Counted from the first letter of the stretch, positions 8,058 to 16,992 are shown. The stretch: 64,000 nt of DNA from Coprobacillaceae bacterium UN01-12pH3A (GCA_027676805.1 JAQENU010000005.1:202475-266474); one strand, 5' to 3'. Program-made: numbers and translations. Notes: generated by a model not told the origin, from the sequence alone.

Positions 8058-8723
8058 ATGATACAAGAAAGAGTATTTGCAAAAGGATATTGCTTCGCAA
8101 AGATTTTTATCTTCTTTTTAATCGGCTGTATAGTGGGGACTTATTATGAAGAATTATTGTTCTTTATAAAGTTTGGTCAAACAACGTCTCGGCAAGGATT
8201 GATCTATGGGCCCTTTAGTCCTATTTATGGAGTGGGGGTGGCTGTTTTTGTTGTTTTCTTAGGAAAGCATAATGATAGAAGAAGCATTGCTAAAACGTTG
8301 CTTTATGCCTCGCTGATTGGCGGTGCTACAGAATTTGCAACAAGCTGGATCGCCGAAGTATTCTTTGGGGTAGAGTTTTGGAACTATACCGGTTACTTTT
8401 TAAATATTGCAGGCAGAACCACTCTTCCTTTTATGCTGGGATGGGGAATTGGCGGAACCGTATTGATGAAACTCATTTATCCATTCGTATCAAAGTGGGT
8501 TGAAAAAATTCCTTATGCCTTAGCACGACCGATTTATTATGCAGTGCTGATTTTTATTCTTTTAGATATCATAGTGACCTATACGGCTTTTGCTCGTATG
8601 GCATTAAGAGATCAAGGCAAGCCGCCGTACAGTTTTATCGGAGAATTCATGGATGACTGGTATGATGATGCATTTATGTATCAAAAATTTCCTGTCATGC
8701 GTCCGCAGTCTAATTTAGAATAA
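8058..8723 (+). CDS. Putative ABC-transporter type IV (CmpB/PF06541) membrane protein
   Basis: 221-residue polytopic protein with about five membrane segments (roughly 14-32, 55-75, 82-105, 120-145, 163-185). The family motif YGPFSPIYGVG near 50-60 and the FWNYTGYF...GR box near 108-121 are the signature of the PF06541 putative transporter family, common in Firmicutes and of unproved function. The C-terminal cytosolic tail ends near 221. RBS AGGAGG; a -10 TATAAT about 25 nt upstream of the start. Monocistronic. Confidence 0.75.
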   Translation: MIQERVFAKGYCFAKIFIFFLIGCIVGTYYEELLFFIKFGQTTSRQGLIYGPFSPIYGVGVAVFVVFLGKHNDRRSIAKTLLYASLIGGATEFATSWIAEVFFGVEFWNYTGYFLNIAGRTTLPFMLGWGIGGTVLMKLIYPFVSKWVEKIPYALARPIYYAVLIFILLDIIVTYTAFARMALRDQGKPPYSFIGEFMDDWYDDAFMYQKFPVMRPQSNLE

Positions 8724-8777
8724 AATGATTAAGCTTTTGGCTAAATCTGTTTAAACGGTAAATAATAGGTATATGAC

Positions 8778-8805
8778 TTGCAAATAAAAAAGAATGACGT
8801 ATACT
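8778..8805 (+). promoter_or_regulatory. Promoter of ZIP operon
   Basis: TTGCAA (8778-8783), 16-nt spacer, TATACT (8800-8805). Confidence 0.6.
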
Positions 8806-8844
8806 TATTGTTAAATGAAACTAACTTATTTCGGGAGGGATTTT

Positions 8845-9621
8845 ATGGAAACAATCGTGGGGATTTTGATTCCCTTTTTAGGAACGACATTAGGAGCAGG
8901 CTGTGTCTTCTTTATGAAAGGCGCTATACGTCCTAAAATACAAAAAATGTTGTTGGGGTTTGCTTCCGGGGTTATGGTGGCAGCTTCGATTTGGTCATTA
9001 TTAATTCCGGCAATGGATATGTCAGAAGGGATGGGAAAATTAGCTTTTATACCGGCTGCTGTGGGATTTCTTTTAGGGATCTTGTTTTTGCTTGTTTTAG
9101 ATGCGACCATTCCTCATCTTCATTTAAATGATGACGAACCGGAAGGAAGAAAAAGCAACATTACTAAAACAATGATGCTGGTGTTAGCTGTAACGCTTCA
9201 TAATATACCAGAAGGAATGGCAGTCGGCGTTGTATTTGCCGGAGTTGCGAGTGGTTCACAGAATATAACGATGGCAGGAGCGATCGCCTTAGCGATTGGG
9301 ATCGCTATTCAGAATTTTCCTGAAGGGGCCATTATTTCGATGCCGTTAAAAAGTGAAGGGTTAACAAAAGGTAAAGCATTCATCTATGGAACTTTATCGG
9401 GAATTGTAGAGCCGATTGCGGCTGTAATGACGATTTTATTATCTTCTTTCATTGTACCGATTTTACCTTATTTGCTGTCATTTGCGGCTGGAGCTATGAT
9501 CTATGTGGTGGTAGAAGAATTAATTCCTGAATCTTCAGAAGGCGGACATTCTAATATCGGAACGATCGGTTTTGCTGTTGGCTTTGTGATTATGATGGTA
9601 TTGGATGTTGCATTAGGATAG
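8845..9621 (+). CDS. ZIP-family divalent metal transporter
   Basis: 258-residue eight-helix ZIP permease for Zn2+ or other divalent metals in the cytoplasmic membrane. Metal-binding residues are visible in TM4 (HNIPEGMAVG) and TM5 (QNFPEGAIIS); the second motif has Gln-Asn where many ZIPs have His-Asn. TM7 has VVEELIPES. Start ATG 8845 has GGGAGG 8 nt upstream. It is followed after 10 nt by a membrane protein gene, so the two probably form an operon. A gufA/ZupT-like subgroup is likely. Confidence 0.9.
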   Translation: METIVGILIPFLGTTLGAGCVFFMKGAIRPKIQKMLLGFASGVMVAASIWSLLIPAMDMSEGMGKLAFIPAAVGFLLGILFLLVLDATIPHLHLNDDEPEGRKSNITKTMMLVLAVTLHNIPEGMAVGVVFAGVASGSQNITMAGAIALAIGIAIQNFPEGAIISMPLKSEGLTKGKAFIYGTLSGIVEPIAAVMTILLSSFIVPILPYLLSFAAGAMIYVVVEELIPESSEGGHSNIGTIGFAVGFVIMMVLDVALG

Positions 9622-9631
9622 GAGGGCTTGG

Positions 9632-10468
9632 ATGAAAAATCGTCTCAGGATGACATGGAAAGCCATGCAAATGGAACGACGTGAGCATAAGAGTTCTTTT
9701 TGGGTTTACTTGATTTTAAGAGCAATGGTTGTGATAGTCATGATCCTTCAATTCTTCAATCGAAATTATGAAAATGTATTCTTTTGTCTGCTGACGCTAT
9801 TTTTATTGGTCATCCCTAGTTTTATTCAGGTAGAATTCAGAATAGAAATTCCAACAACATTAGAAATCATTATCTTACTATTTATCTTTGCGGCGGAAAT
9901 TCTAGGAGAAATCCATGCTTTTTATGTAAAAATTCCATTATGGGATACTTTACTGCATACAATGAACGGTTTCTTAGCTGCTGCGATTGGATTTTCCTTG
10001 GTAGATATTTTAAATCGCAATAAACGTTTAGAATTTCATTTATCCCCTTTGTTCATGGTGCTGGTAGCTTTTTGTTTCTCGATGACAATTGGAGTGGTCT
10101 GGGAATTTTTTGAATTCTTTATGGATTCATTCTTCAATATGGATATGCAAAAAGATACAGTGATTCACGCCATCCATTCAGTGATGCTGGATCCGTCTAT
10201 GAGCAATCGGGTTTATACGATTTCTTCTATCAATGAAGTATTGATTAATGGCAATGCGCTGCCTGTAAACGGTTATATTGATATTGGCTTAATTGATACG
10301 ATGATGGACTTGATTGTTAACTTTGTCGGTGCGTTTATCTTCTCTGTTTTTGGTTTCTTTTATTTAAAGAAAAGAGGGAGGGGAACATTTGTTAAAAGGT
10401 TTATTCCCAGAATTAAAGATAAATCTAAGGATTATCTCCTTAAACTAAGAAAAGAAGCTGAAAAATAG
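9632..10468 (+). CDS. Conserved multi-pass membrane protein
   Basis: 278 residues, N-terminus cytosolic (basic, METHyl-free start KNRLRMTWK). About six to seven membrane spans lie near 26-45, 50-70, 80-98, 106-130, 144-165 and 235-260, with a soluble loop at about 166-225. I do not recognise a functional family with certainty; it resembles uncharacterised DUF2238/YjdF-like proteins with an acidic WEFFEFFMD stretch in the middle. It lies 10 nt downstream of the ZIP transporter and shares its promoter, so a role linked to metal homeostasis is possible but unproven. The end of the gene forms part of the terminator. Confidence 0.75.
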   Translation: MKNRLRMTWKAMQMERREHKSSFWVYLILRAMVVIVMILQFFNRNYENVFFCLLTLFLLVIPSFIQVEFRIEIPTTLEIIILLFIFAAEILGEIHAFYVKIPLWDTLLHTMNGFLAAAIGFSLVDILNRNKRLEFHLSPLFMVLVAFCFSMTIGVVWEFFEFFMDSFFNMDMQKDTVIHAIHSVMLDPSMSNRVYTISSINEVLINGNALPVNGYIDIGLIDTMMDLIVNFVGAFIFSVFGFFYLKKRGRGTFVKRFIPRIKDKSKDYLLKLRKEAEK

Positions 10469-10478
10469 GCTTCTTTTT
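10451..10478 (+). terminator. Terminator overlapping membrane-protein gene end
   Basis: AAAGAAGC (10451-10458) / GCTTCTTT (10469-10476) with the stop codon in the loop. Confidence 0.75.
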
Positions 10479-10491
10479 CATTTTAAACGCC

Positions 10492-10520
10492 TTGTAATTT
10501 AAGGTTAGACGTGGTATTTT
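10492..10520 (+). promoter_or_regulatory. Promoter of aspartokinase gene
   Basis: TTGTAA (10492-10497), 17-nt spacer, TATTTT (10515-10520) preceded by TGG. The short leader leaves no room for a lysine riboswitch. Confidence 0.55.
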
Positions 10521-10554
10521 ATTTAGTAAGCAAATAGAAAAGTGGGGGAGAAAT

Positions 10555-11877
10555 ATGGCTAAAATAGCGAAATTTGGTGGATCATCACTAGCAGATGCCA
10601 ACCAGTTTAAAAAGGTCTGTGAGATTATTAAAAGTGATCCTAACCGAATGTTTGTTGTACCTTCAGCACCGGGGAAAAGATTTAAAGAAGATACGAAAGT
10701 GACGGATCTTTTATATCAGGCTTATTATGCAAAAGAAGAAAACGAGTTTGAAAGGGTGTTTAAACAGATCAAACAGCGTTATCAAGATATTATCAATGAT
10801 TTAAATTTAGATTTTAGTTTAGAAGAAGAATTTAAAACGATCGAAGCTGATTTTAAGGCTCAGATTGGAATTGATTATGCGGCTAGCCGAGGAGAGTATT
10901 TAAATGGCTTGCTTTTAGCTCATTATCTGAATTACCCGTTTATCGATGCGGCAGACGTTATCTTTATTGATGAATGTGGGAACTATGATGCGAAGCTGAC
11001 CGATCCGGTTTTATCGCAGGCATTAAATGATTGTGGCTGTGCGGTTATTCCCGGATTTTACGGAACCTTGAATGATGGATCGAAGCAGATTAAAACCTTT
11101 TCTCGCGGCGGATCAGATGTAACTGGATCTATTGTCGCTAAAAATGCACATGTCAGTCTGTATGAAAACTGGACAGATGTTTCTGGATTTATGATTGCCG
11201 ATCCGCGTATTATTAAAGATCCTGAATCAATCGAAACGATTACTTACCGTGAATTAAGAGAGTTATCTTATATGGGGGCAAGTGTTCTTCATGAAAATTC
11301 GATTTTCCCTATTCGCGATGAGGGAATCCCCATTCATATATTAAATACTAATCGTCCTAAGGATAAAGGAACCTTGATTGTGGAGAGCACCTGTCATAAG
11401 CCAAATCATATTATTACCGGAATTGCCGGTAAAAAAGGTTTTGCAACCATCATGATTGAAAAAGAGATGATGAACGGTGAAATCGGCTTTAGCCGCAAAG
11501 TGCTGCAGGTGTTAGAAGAAAATCAGGTTTCTTTAGAACATATGCCTTCCGGTATTGATACGATGACTTTGATCGTTCATACCGATGACTTCTTAGAAAA
11601 GGAGCAGGATATTCTAGCAGGCATTCACCGTGCTGTTCATCCGGATTCGATTGAATTAGATTCAAACCTCGCATTGATTGCTGTAGTGGGACGTGGGATG
11701 AAAGACGGTCGTGGAACAGCTGCCCGTATCTTTGAAGCACTAGCCAGAGCCAATATCAATGTTAAAATGATTGATCAGGGATCATCTGAATTAAATGTCA
11801 TCGTAGGGGTGAAAAACGTTCACTTTGAAGAAGCGATTAAAGCGATATATGAGATGTTTATTGAAAGAGAAGCTTAG
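10555..11877 (+). CDS. lysC: Aspartate kinase
   Basis: 440-residue aspartokinase, first step of the aspartate pathway (aspartate plus ATP to aspartyl-phosphate) feeding lysine, threonine and diaminopimelate. The N-terminal kinase motif KFGGSS is at 6-11; the catalytic core FSRGGSDVTGS is near 181-193. The C-terminal half (from about 290) carries two ACT domains (GKKGFATIMIEKEMM..., LIAVVGRGMKDGRGTAARIFEAL). The second, NVKMIDQGSSELNVIVGV, is the typical allosteric site. Monocistronic; no lysine riboswitch is visible. The GAGAAGC/GCTTTTC terminator overlaps the stop codon. Confidence 0.95.
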   Translation: MAKIAKFGGSSLADANQFKKVCEIIKSDPNRMFVVPSAPGKRFKEDTKVTDLLYQAYYAKEENEFERVFKQIKQRYQDIINDLNLDFSLEEEFKTIEADFKAQIGIDYAASRGEYLNGLLLAHYLNYPFIDAADVIFIDECGNYDAKLTDPVLSQALNDCGCAVIPGFYGTLNDGSKQIKTFSRGGSDVTGSIVAKNAHVSLYENWTDVSGFMIADPRIIKDPESIETITYRELRELSYMGASVLHENSIFPIRDEGIPIHILNTNRPKDKGTLIVESTCHKPNHIITGIAGKKGFATIMIEKEMMNGEIGFSRKVLQVLEENQVSLEHMPSGIDTMTLIVHTDDFLEKEQDILAGIHRAVHPDSIELDSNLALIAVVGRGMKDGRGTAARIFEALARANINVKMIDQGSSELNVIVGVKNVHFEEAIKAIYEMFIEREA

Positions 11878-11890
11878 GCTTTTCTTTTTT
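11867..11890 (+). terminator. Terminator after aspartokinase
   Basis: GAGAAGC (11867-11873), loop TTAG, GCTTTTC (11878-11884), then T-rich. Confidence 0.7.
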
Positions 11891-11985
11891 CTTACCAAAA
11901 TGTAAGATAAATGTAAGGATATATTTGGGATATCTTAAACTTAACGTGATACAATAGACTTGTAATAAGGGAAGAGGTGACCCAT

Positions 11986-12708
11986 ATGAAATATATAAAA
12001 AGACTTCTGATGCTGCTTATCATCATCGTCTTAATGATCGGTGGTTACTATGTTTATTTAGGGTATCAGATGTATGATAAAGCAAAAGAAGAAAAACCGT
12101 TTGCTGAGATGGTCGAAACAATTAAAAGTAATCAAAACTATACCTCATTAGATCAGCTGCCTTCTATTTATTTAGATGCGGTCATTGCGGTGGAGGATCA
12201 TCGTTTTTATGAACATGGTGGTATTGATGTCTTAGCGATTGGCCGTGCAATCGGGAATGATATTATCTCTCTTTCTTTTAAAGAAGGGGGAAGCACGATC
12301 ACTCAGCAGCTCGCTAAAAATCTTTACTTTACACAGGAAAAAAAGATTGAAAGAAAGATTGCTGAGGTATTCATGGCTTTTGATATTGAACAGACATGCA
12401 GCAAAGATGAAATTTTAGAGTTGTATTTAAATACGATTTATTTTGGTGATGGTTATTATTGTGTGAAAGATGCCAGCCTTGGCTATTTTGATAAACTGCC
12501 AAGTGAAATGAATGAATATGAAGCGACACTTTTAGCGGGAATTCCCAATGCGCCATCAGCCTATTCTCCAACTAACTCAACGATATTAGCGTCACAAAGA
12601 CAGCGACAGGTGCTTGAAAGAATGGTGAAATGTAATTATTTAGATCAGGAAGAAGCAGACAAAATCGCCGCTTTAGGAAGTGTTGAACAAATCGACCGCA
12701 TTGATTAA
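11986..12708 (+). CDS. Monofunctional peptidoglycan glycosyltransferase (GT51)
   Basis: 240-residue membrane-anchored glycosyltransferase that polymerises lipid II into glycan strands. One N-terminal transmembrane helix (about 6-28), then the GT51 motifs in order: EDHRFYEHGGID with the catalytic Glu near 70, GGSTITQQLAKNLYF, ERKIAEVFMAF, ILELYLNTIYFG and a NAPSAYSP region. There is no transpeptidase domain: the protein ends about 30 residues after the GT51 fold, so it is monofunctional (MtgA/SgtB-like). ATG 11986 has GAGGTGA 5 nt upstream. The next gene starts from its own promoter overlapping this stop. Confidence 0.92.
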   Translation: MKYIKRLLMLLIIIVLMIGGYYVYLGYQMYDKAKEEKPFAEMVETIKSNQNYTSLDQLPSIYLDAVIAVEDHRFYEHGGIDVLAIGRAIGNDIISLSFKEGGSTITQQLAKNLYFTQEKKIERKIAEVFMAFDIEQTCSKDEILELYLNTIYFGDGYYCVKDASLGYFDKLPSEMNEYEATLLAGIPNAPSAYSPTNSTILASQRQRQVLERMVKCNYLDQEEADKIAALGSVEQIDRID

Positions 12709-12728
12709 CCGTTAAAAAATGCTATAAT
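12701..12728 (+). promoter_or_regulatory. Promoter of esterase gene
   Basis: TTGATT (12701-12706), 16-nt spacer, extended -10 TGC-TATAAT (12720-12728). The -35 overlaps the end of the GT51 gene. Confidence 0.65.
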
Positions 12729-12756
12729 GGAAATAACAAAAGCGGAGGGAAACGCA

Positions 12757-13755
12757 ATGAAAAAAGTGGTGGGTTCAATTATTGTGATTCTAGTCATACT
12801 TATCATCGGGTTAGTGATTTGGATAAATGTCAGTCCGATGCCGGCGGTTTATCTTTTAAGACGACAGATGGGAGAGGCATCGATTTCTTACCCGGAAGAT
12901 GAAAAGGAACGAAAAAGTCGGGTAGCTGTAGAAAATGATCTTGTTTATGAATCAAATGATCGGCACAATACTTATGACCTTTATATGCCAAAGGATATTG
13001 AAGGGAAGGTACCGGTGGTGATTTGGATTCATGGCGGAGCATTTGTAGCCGGCAGTGCGACCGGAGTAGAAAACTGGGGCTATATGTTAGCCAGTGAAGG
13101 TATTGCAGTGGTAAGCATGGATTATCAATGGGCACCGGAGATGCGCTATCCCGGACAGGCTAGACAAGTCCAAGAATGTATCATGACTTTGCAAAAGAGG
13201 GCGGCAGAGGGGTTAGCCATTGATTTAGAACAAGTCATTTTAGCAGGAGATTCAGCAGGAGCGCATATAGCCGCCCAAAGTGCTTTGATTAATACTAACC
13301 CTAAATATGCTGCTGCGATAGGACTGCAGTCAGCTTTAAACCCGGGGGATATTAAAGCGATGCTTTTATACTGCGGACCGTATGACGTAGAAAAGATGCT
13401 GAATATAGAGGATAAAGCACTTAATTTCTTTGCTTCACGCATTGGCTGGAGTTTATTTGGAAGTAAAAACTGGAAAGAAAATCCATTACTGGAAACGACA
13501 GTAATTAAAAATTATTTGACTAAAGATTTTCCCAGCAGTTTTGTGACAGATGGAAATAACGGCTCATTTGAAAGTCAAGGAAAAGAATTGGTAGAGAAAA
13601 TGAATGCTTTAAATATCGAGAATCATGCTTTATTCTTTGATAAAGAGGTCGTTGAAACCAATCATGAATATCAAACCGATCTGCTATCCAAAGAAGGCTG
13701 GCAATGCTATGAAGAGACGGTACAATTTTTAAAAGAACAACAGCTTATAAAGTAA
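12757..13755 (+). CDS. Membrane-anchored alpha/beta-hydrolase (HSL/BD-FAE-type esterase)
   Basis: 332 residues. An N-terminal hydrophobic anchor or uncleaved signal (about 4-24) places the catalytic domain outside the membrane. Oxyanion motif HGGAF at 92-96 and nucleophile elbow GDSAG at 164-168 (Ser166) are those of hormone-sensitive-lipase-like esterases. The catalytic Asp is probably in SSFVTDGNN and the His in ETNHEYQ near the C-terminus. Start ATG 12757 follows GGAGGG; an upstream in-frame ATG lies inside the promoter -10 and is rejected. Substrate unknown; xylan or sugar deacylation is one possibility. Confidence 0.87.
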   Translation: MKKVVGSIIVILVILIIGLVIWINVSPMPAVYLLRRQMGEASISYPEDEKERKSRVAVENDLVYESNDRHNTYDLYMPKDIEGKVPVVIWIHGGAFVAGSATGVENWGYMLASEGIAVVSMDYQWAPEMRYPGQARQVQECIMTLQKRAAEGLAIDLEQVILAGDSAGAHIAAQSALINTNPKYAAAIGLQSALNPGDIKAMLLYCGPYDVEKMLNIEDKALNFFASRIGWSLFGSKNWKENPLLETTVIKNYLTKDFPSSFVTDGNNGSFESQGKELVEKMNALNIENHALFFDKEVVETNHEYQTDLLSKEGWQCYEETVQFLKEQQLIK

Positions 13756-13799
13756 AAAAGCGATAATGACATGAGCTTATCATGCCGCTATCGCTTTTT
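13755..13799. terminator. Bidirectional terminator between esterase and gltX
   Basis: AAAAAGCGATA (13755-13765) / TATCGCTTTTT (13789-13799), 11-bp perfect arms with an inner CATGA/TCATG pair. The gltX stop codon lies inside the loop. Confidence 0.9.
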
Positions 13800-15240
13800 C
13801 TAATTCTTGTATTGCTTGGTCAATACGCTTTAAAGTTTCTTCTTTTCCCAAAATATGTGCAATCTCTACCGCTCCTCCGGGAGTAAATGATTTATAGGTT
13901 AAGGCAACACGCACAGGCCACATAATACGACCGTTCTTTACTTCATGTTCCTGTGCTAATTGAACAAATAAGTTCATTAATACTTCATCATCGTCATAGT
14001 GATCGATCTCTGCTAAAGCTGTACGTACCCATTTTAATGCTTCCAATGAATTTTCAGGATTAGTTTTCATCTTTTTACTTGTATAAAGATCAATATTAAA
14101 AGGGTATGCCTGATCGATAAAGTCAACAGCTTCACAAATATCTTCCAGCATCACAACACGGGGCTGCAAAGCTTTGCTTAATTCCATTAGATCGACCTTT
14201 GATGTAATGGCTTTTTGATAATATGGCAAGGCATATTCATGGAAGGTATCAATATCCATGCTGCGTAAATACATGCCGTTCATCCATTTTAATTTTTCAA
14301 TATCAAAAATAGCCGGAGATTTACTGATGCGATCTATTGAAAAAGCATTGATTAATTCATTTAGTGTAAAGATTTCCTCTTCACCATGAGGCGCCCATCC
14401 AAGTAAAGCAATGTAATTTAAGATCGCTTCTTTTAAGAAGCCTTTATCAATTAAATCTTGATAAGACGCATCGCCGTTTCGCTTGCTAAGTTTATGCTGT
14501 TCGTCTTTCATTACTGGAGGAACATGAATGTAGGCAGGAATATCCCAGCCAAATGACTGATAAATCAAATTGTATTTAGGCGTGCTGGATAAATATTCAT
14601 TCCCTCTGACAACATGGGTAATGCCCATTAAATGATCATCGACGATATTGGCAAAATTGTATGTAGGATAGCCGTCACTTTTTAACAGTACCCCTTCATC
14701 CAAAGTGGCATTTTCTACTTCGATATGTCCGTATACTTCATCTTCAAACGAAGTGATTCCGGTTGCAGGAATAGTTTGGCGAATCGTATAGGTTTCTCCA
14801 TTGGCAATTCTTTTACGTGCTTCTTCGATCGATTGAGCGTGACAGGGATCATCATATTTAAAGAGCTGTCCTTCACTGCTTTGTTCACGCATTTTTTGAA
14901 TATCTTCTTCATGACAAAAACAATAATGTGCTCCGCCTAATTCTACTAAACGGTCGGCATACTCTTTATAGAGCGAAAGTCGCTGCGATTGAATATATGG
15001 GCCACAGTCACCGGGCTTATCAGGACCTTCATCATAATGTAATCCGGTATCTTCTAAAACATGGTAAATCATGTCGATGGCACCATCAACTTCACGAGCC
15101 TGATCGGTATCTTCGATACGTAATATGAAATCTCCATCATCATGTTTAGCGATCAGATATTCATAAAGTGCGGTTCTTAAATTCCCAATATGCATGTATC
15201 CGGTTGGACTTGGAGCAAAACGAGTACGAATTTTTTTCAT
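13780..15240 (-). CDS. gltX: Glutamyl-tRNA synthetase
   Basis: 486-residue class I synthetase that charges tRNA-Glu. The signatures are in place: the HIGH motif appears as HIGN at 17-20 after RFAPSPTGYM, and KMSKS appears as KLSKR near 250. The catalytic domain and alpha-helical anticodon-binding C-terminus have normal length. No GlnRS or GatCAB is in the window; in most Firmicutes GltX also mischarges tRNA-Gln for amidation, and the gene here diverges from a tRNA-Gln gene. The gene is single between the 13755-13799 terminator and the tRNA. Confidence 0.97.
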   Translation of the reverse strand: MKKIRTRFAPSPTGYMHIGNLRTALYEYLIAKHDDGDFILRIEDTDQAREVDGAIDMIYHVLEDTGLHYDEGPDKPGDCGPYIQSQRLSLYKEYADRLVELGGAHYCFCHEEDIQKMREQSSEGQLFKYDDPCHAQSIEEARKRIANGETYTIRQTIPATGITSFEDEVYGHIEVENATLDEGVLLKSDGYPTYNFANIVDDHLMGITHVVRGNEYLSSTPKYNLIYQSFGWDIPAYIHVPPVMKDEQHKLSKRNGDASYQDLIDKGFLKEAILNYIALLGWAPHGEEEIFTLNELINAFSIDRISKSPAIFDIEKLKWMNGMYLRSMDIDTFHEYALPYYQKAITSKVDLMELSKALQPRVVMLEDICEAVDFIDQAYPFNIDLYTSKKMKTNPENSLEALKWVRTALAEIDHYDDDEVLMNLFVQLAQEHEVKNGRIMWPVRVALTYKSFTPGGAVEIAHILGKEETLKRIDQAIQELEKAIAA

Positions 15241-15299
15241 TTTTTTATATTTCCCTCTTTTCTTTTTGTTTATTTTGCGTTATAATGAATTTCGTTGAT

Positions 15300-15374
15300 T
15301 GGGGTGTCGCCAAGCGGTAAGGCTCTAGACTCTGACTCTAGCATGCGGAAGTTCGAATCTTTCCACCCCAGCCA
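15300..15374 (+). tRNA. tRNA-Gln (anticodon CTG)
   Basis: Cloverleaf: acceptor TGGGGTG (15300-15306) / CACCCCA (15364-15370), D stem GCC/GGC, anticodon stem CTAGA/TCTAG with loop CTCTGAC (anticodon CTG at 15332-15334), T arm GGAAG-TTCGAAT-CTTTC with one G-T pair, and encoded CCA at 15372-15374. A -10 TATAAT lies at 15281-15286. A degraded tyrosine recombinase gene ends 2 nt beyond the CCA, the classical arrangement of an element integrated at a tRNA 3' end. Confidence 0.95.
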
Positions 15375-15375
15375 T

Positions 15376-16015
15376 TTAACTACGGACACTGATTGAAATT
15401 GCCTTGATTTCATCAGTGTTTTTTAATTTATCTGATTGTCTGAAACTGTTTTTGACATACTTAGGTGATAAATCTACAGTGCTAAACACATCCGACATTG
15501 TTTTTTCTACTATGTCTTTTTTTATGTTGGTATAAACTCCTAAGGTTGTCTCTATCTTTTTGTGACGTAATATTTCTTGTGCAATCTTTGGGTTTATATC
15601 AGCTTCACATAGACGTGTTGCCATACTATGCCTTAGTTGATGAAAATGAATATGGGCTCCATGCTTTTTAGAATAGTAATGCATACTAGTAGAAATCGCA
15701 TTAGGAGAAATATAGTTTCCATCGGAACTTAATAGAATAGGATAGGCAGGGTGTCTTAAATAATCAGACAAAATAGTTTTTAATTGTGGAACTATAGGAA
15801 TAGTACCAGTTGATTTAGTTGTTTTGGTTGAAGAAACATACAATTCTTTTTTTTCATGATCGTAGATTAATGTTTTGTTTATATGCTACACTATTTACTA
15901 AATCAATATCCGTTACATCTAATGCGAAAATTTCACCTTTTCTCATTCCTGTATAGCAACCAATCCACAAAGCTAAAGATATAATAGGAGCAAGCGAAAG
16001 TGTACCGATTTTTGC
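15376..16015 (-). pseudogene. Tyrosine recombinase (phage/ICE integrase), truncated and frameshifted
   Basis: C-terminal catalytic domain only. Reading frames joined across a shift near 15880 (an AAACAAAAC stretch on the minus strand) give ALWIGCYTGMRKGEIFAL with the first catalytic Arg, then HFHQLRHSMATRL (H-x-L-R-H), then HKKIETTLGVYTN with the tyrosine nucleophile. The first frame runs into a stop at the shift; the N-terminal SAM-like and arm-binding domains (about 150-170 residues) are missing above 16015, where an in-frame stop occurs. The gene ends 2 nt from the tRNA-Gln CCA, so it marks an element inserted at that tRNA. Not functional as it stands. Confidence 0.88.
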
Positions 16016-16050
16016 TTACTCCAAAAATACGTGACAAGTGTTTGAGAGTT

Positions 16051-16087
16051 GCCCTTGCTCTAGTGCCAATAGAGTAGGGGCTTTTTT
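16051..16087 (+). terminator. Strong plus-strand terminator without an evident gene
   Basis: 12-bp stem with two wobbles (16051-16062 / 16070-16081), 7-nt loop, then TTTTTT. It sits between the integrase remnant and the Ltp-repeat gene, both on the minus strand, so its transcript is probably lost with the element. Confidence 0.6.
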
Positions 16088-16107
16088 GTTAATGTACCTA
16101 GGGATGT

Positions 16108-16992
16108 TTAATATCCAACACTTGCTACACCATGTTCCGCCTGCTCTTGTGTAAAACCTTCATAAATTAACTGGCTTATTAATTCTTGTCGAGAAAAAGG
16201 CATCACATCTAAATAATTTTTTGCCATTTTTTCTGCTTGTAAATTCCAATCTGCTCCACAATTATCTACAGCATACATTGCTTCTGAATCACTATATCCT
16301 TCATAGTTCAGTTGTTTTATTAGTCCTGTGTATGAAAATGGCATAGTCTGAAGATATCTTAACGCTTTATTAAGCGCATTTTTTTCGCCTAATGTTATGG
16401 CTTTTGTACCTGTAATATCTAAGTTGCATTCCACATTCTCGTATTTAATATTGAACGAACTTGTTTGACCGCTAATTAAATTGCTTGGGTTGGTTATTGT
16501 CCAATCGGTTACAGTTTCTTCATTTCCGCTTTCATAGGTCACTTTTACTACTAATGATGAATCGTCGTTAATTTCCGTTCCTTCTAAAGTTGATCCAGTG
16601 TACGATGCCGAAAGTGAAACTGGATTGTCTGTTATTCTTATTTTAATTTTGTTGCTTAATACTACTTGATCTCCATTTTTATCTAATACAGCTGCATATA
16701 AATCAAATGTTCCACGTTTCTTTGCTCTAATAGTGGTCATGTCTTTATCTAGTTCGGTATAGAACGAATAATAAAGTTTGACTTCATATATTTTAGCATC
16801 AGGTGGTGAATGCGTTACTTTATAATCGATTATTTCTCCAACTTTATACTCAGTTTTTGAAGTTGTTAATGTTAATTTAATTTCCTCTTGTGGCTTATTA
16901 ATAAATAATTTCATGAATGCAAATAGCATAATTATAATTACGGGAATTATTATCATCTTATTTTTATTAATAAAGTGTTTGAATTTGTCCAT
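16108..16992 (-). CDS. Membrane-anchored protein with C-terminal Ltp-type repeats (putative superinfection exclusion)
   Basis: 294 residues. A cytosolic basic start, one membrane anchor (about 13-30), an extracellular beta-rich part (about 35-195), then two tandem Ltp (PF07553, host cell surface-exposed lipoprotein) repeats. These repeats read A-L-x-Y-L-x-T-M-P-F-S...L-I-K-Q-L-x-Y-E-G-Y and Y-L-D-V-M-P-F-S...L-I-S-Q-L-I-Y-E-G-F, each followed by an A-x-x-A-V helix end. In streptococcal phage TP-J34 the Ltp repeats block DNA entry of other phages. Here a transmembrane helix replaces the lipobox. It lies between a dead integrase and a dead repressor, so it is probably surviving cargo of that element. 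Ltp repeats also occur outside phages. Confidence 0.8.
   Translation of the reverse strand: MDKFKHFINKNKMIIIPVIIIMLFAFMKLFINKPQEEIKLTLTTSKTEYKVGEIIDYKVTHSPPDAKIYEVKLYYSFYTELDKDMTTIRAKKRGTFDLYAAVLDKNGDQVVLSNKIKIRITDNPVSLSASYTGSTLEGTEINDDSSLVVKVTYESGNEETVTDWTITNPSNLISGQTSSFNIKYENVECNLDITGTKAITLGEKNALNKALRYLQTMPFSYTGLIKQLNYEGYSDSEAMYAVDNCGADWNLQAEKMAKNYLDVMPFSRQELISQLIYEGFTQEQAEHGVASVGY

Noticed and set aside
8826..9110. 94-codon minus-strand frame
   Set aside because: Antisense shadow of the ZIP transporter start.
10469..10555. Lysine riboswitch before aspartokinase
   Set aside because: The leader is under 40 nt from the predicted start point and lacks the aptamer.
12830..13135. 101-codon minus-strand frame
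   Set aside because: Antisense to the esterase catalytic region; low-complexity, no RBS.
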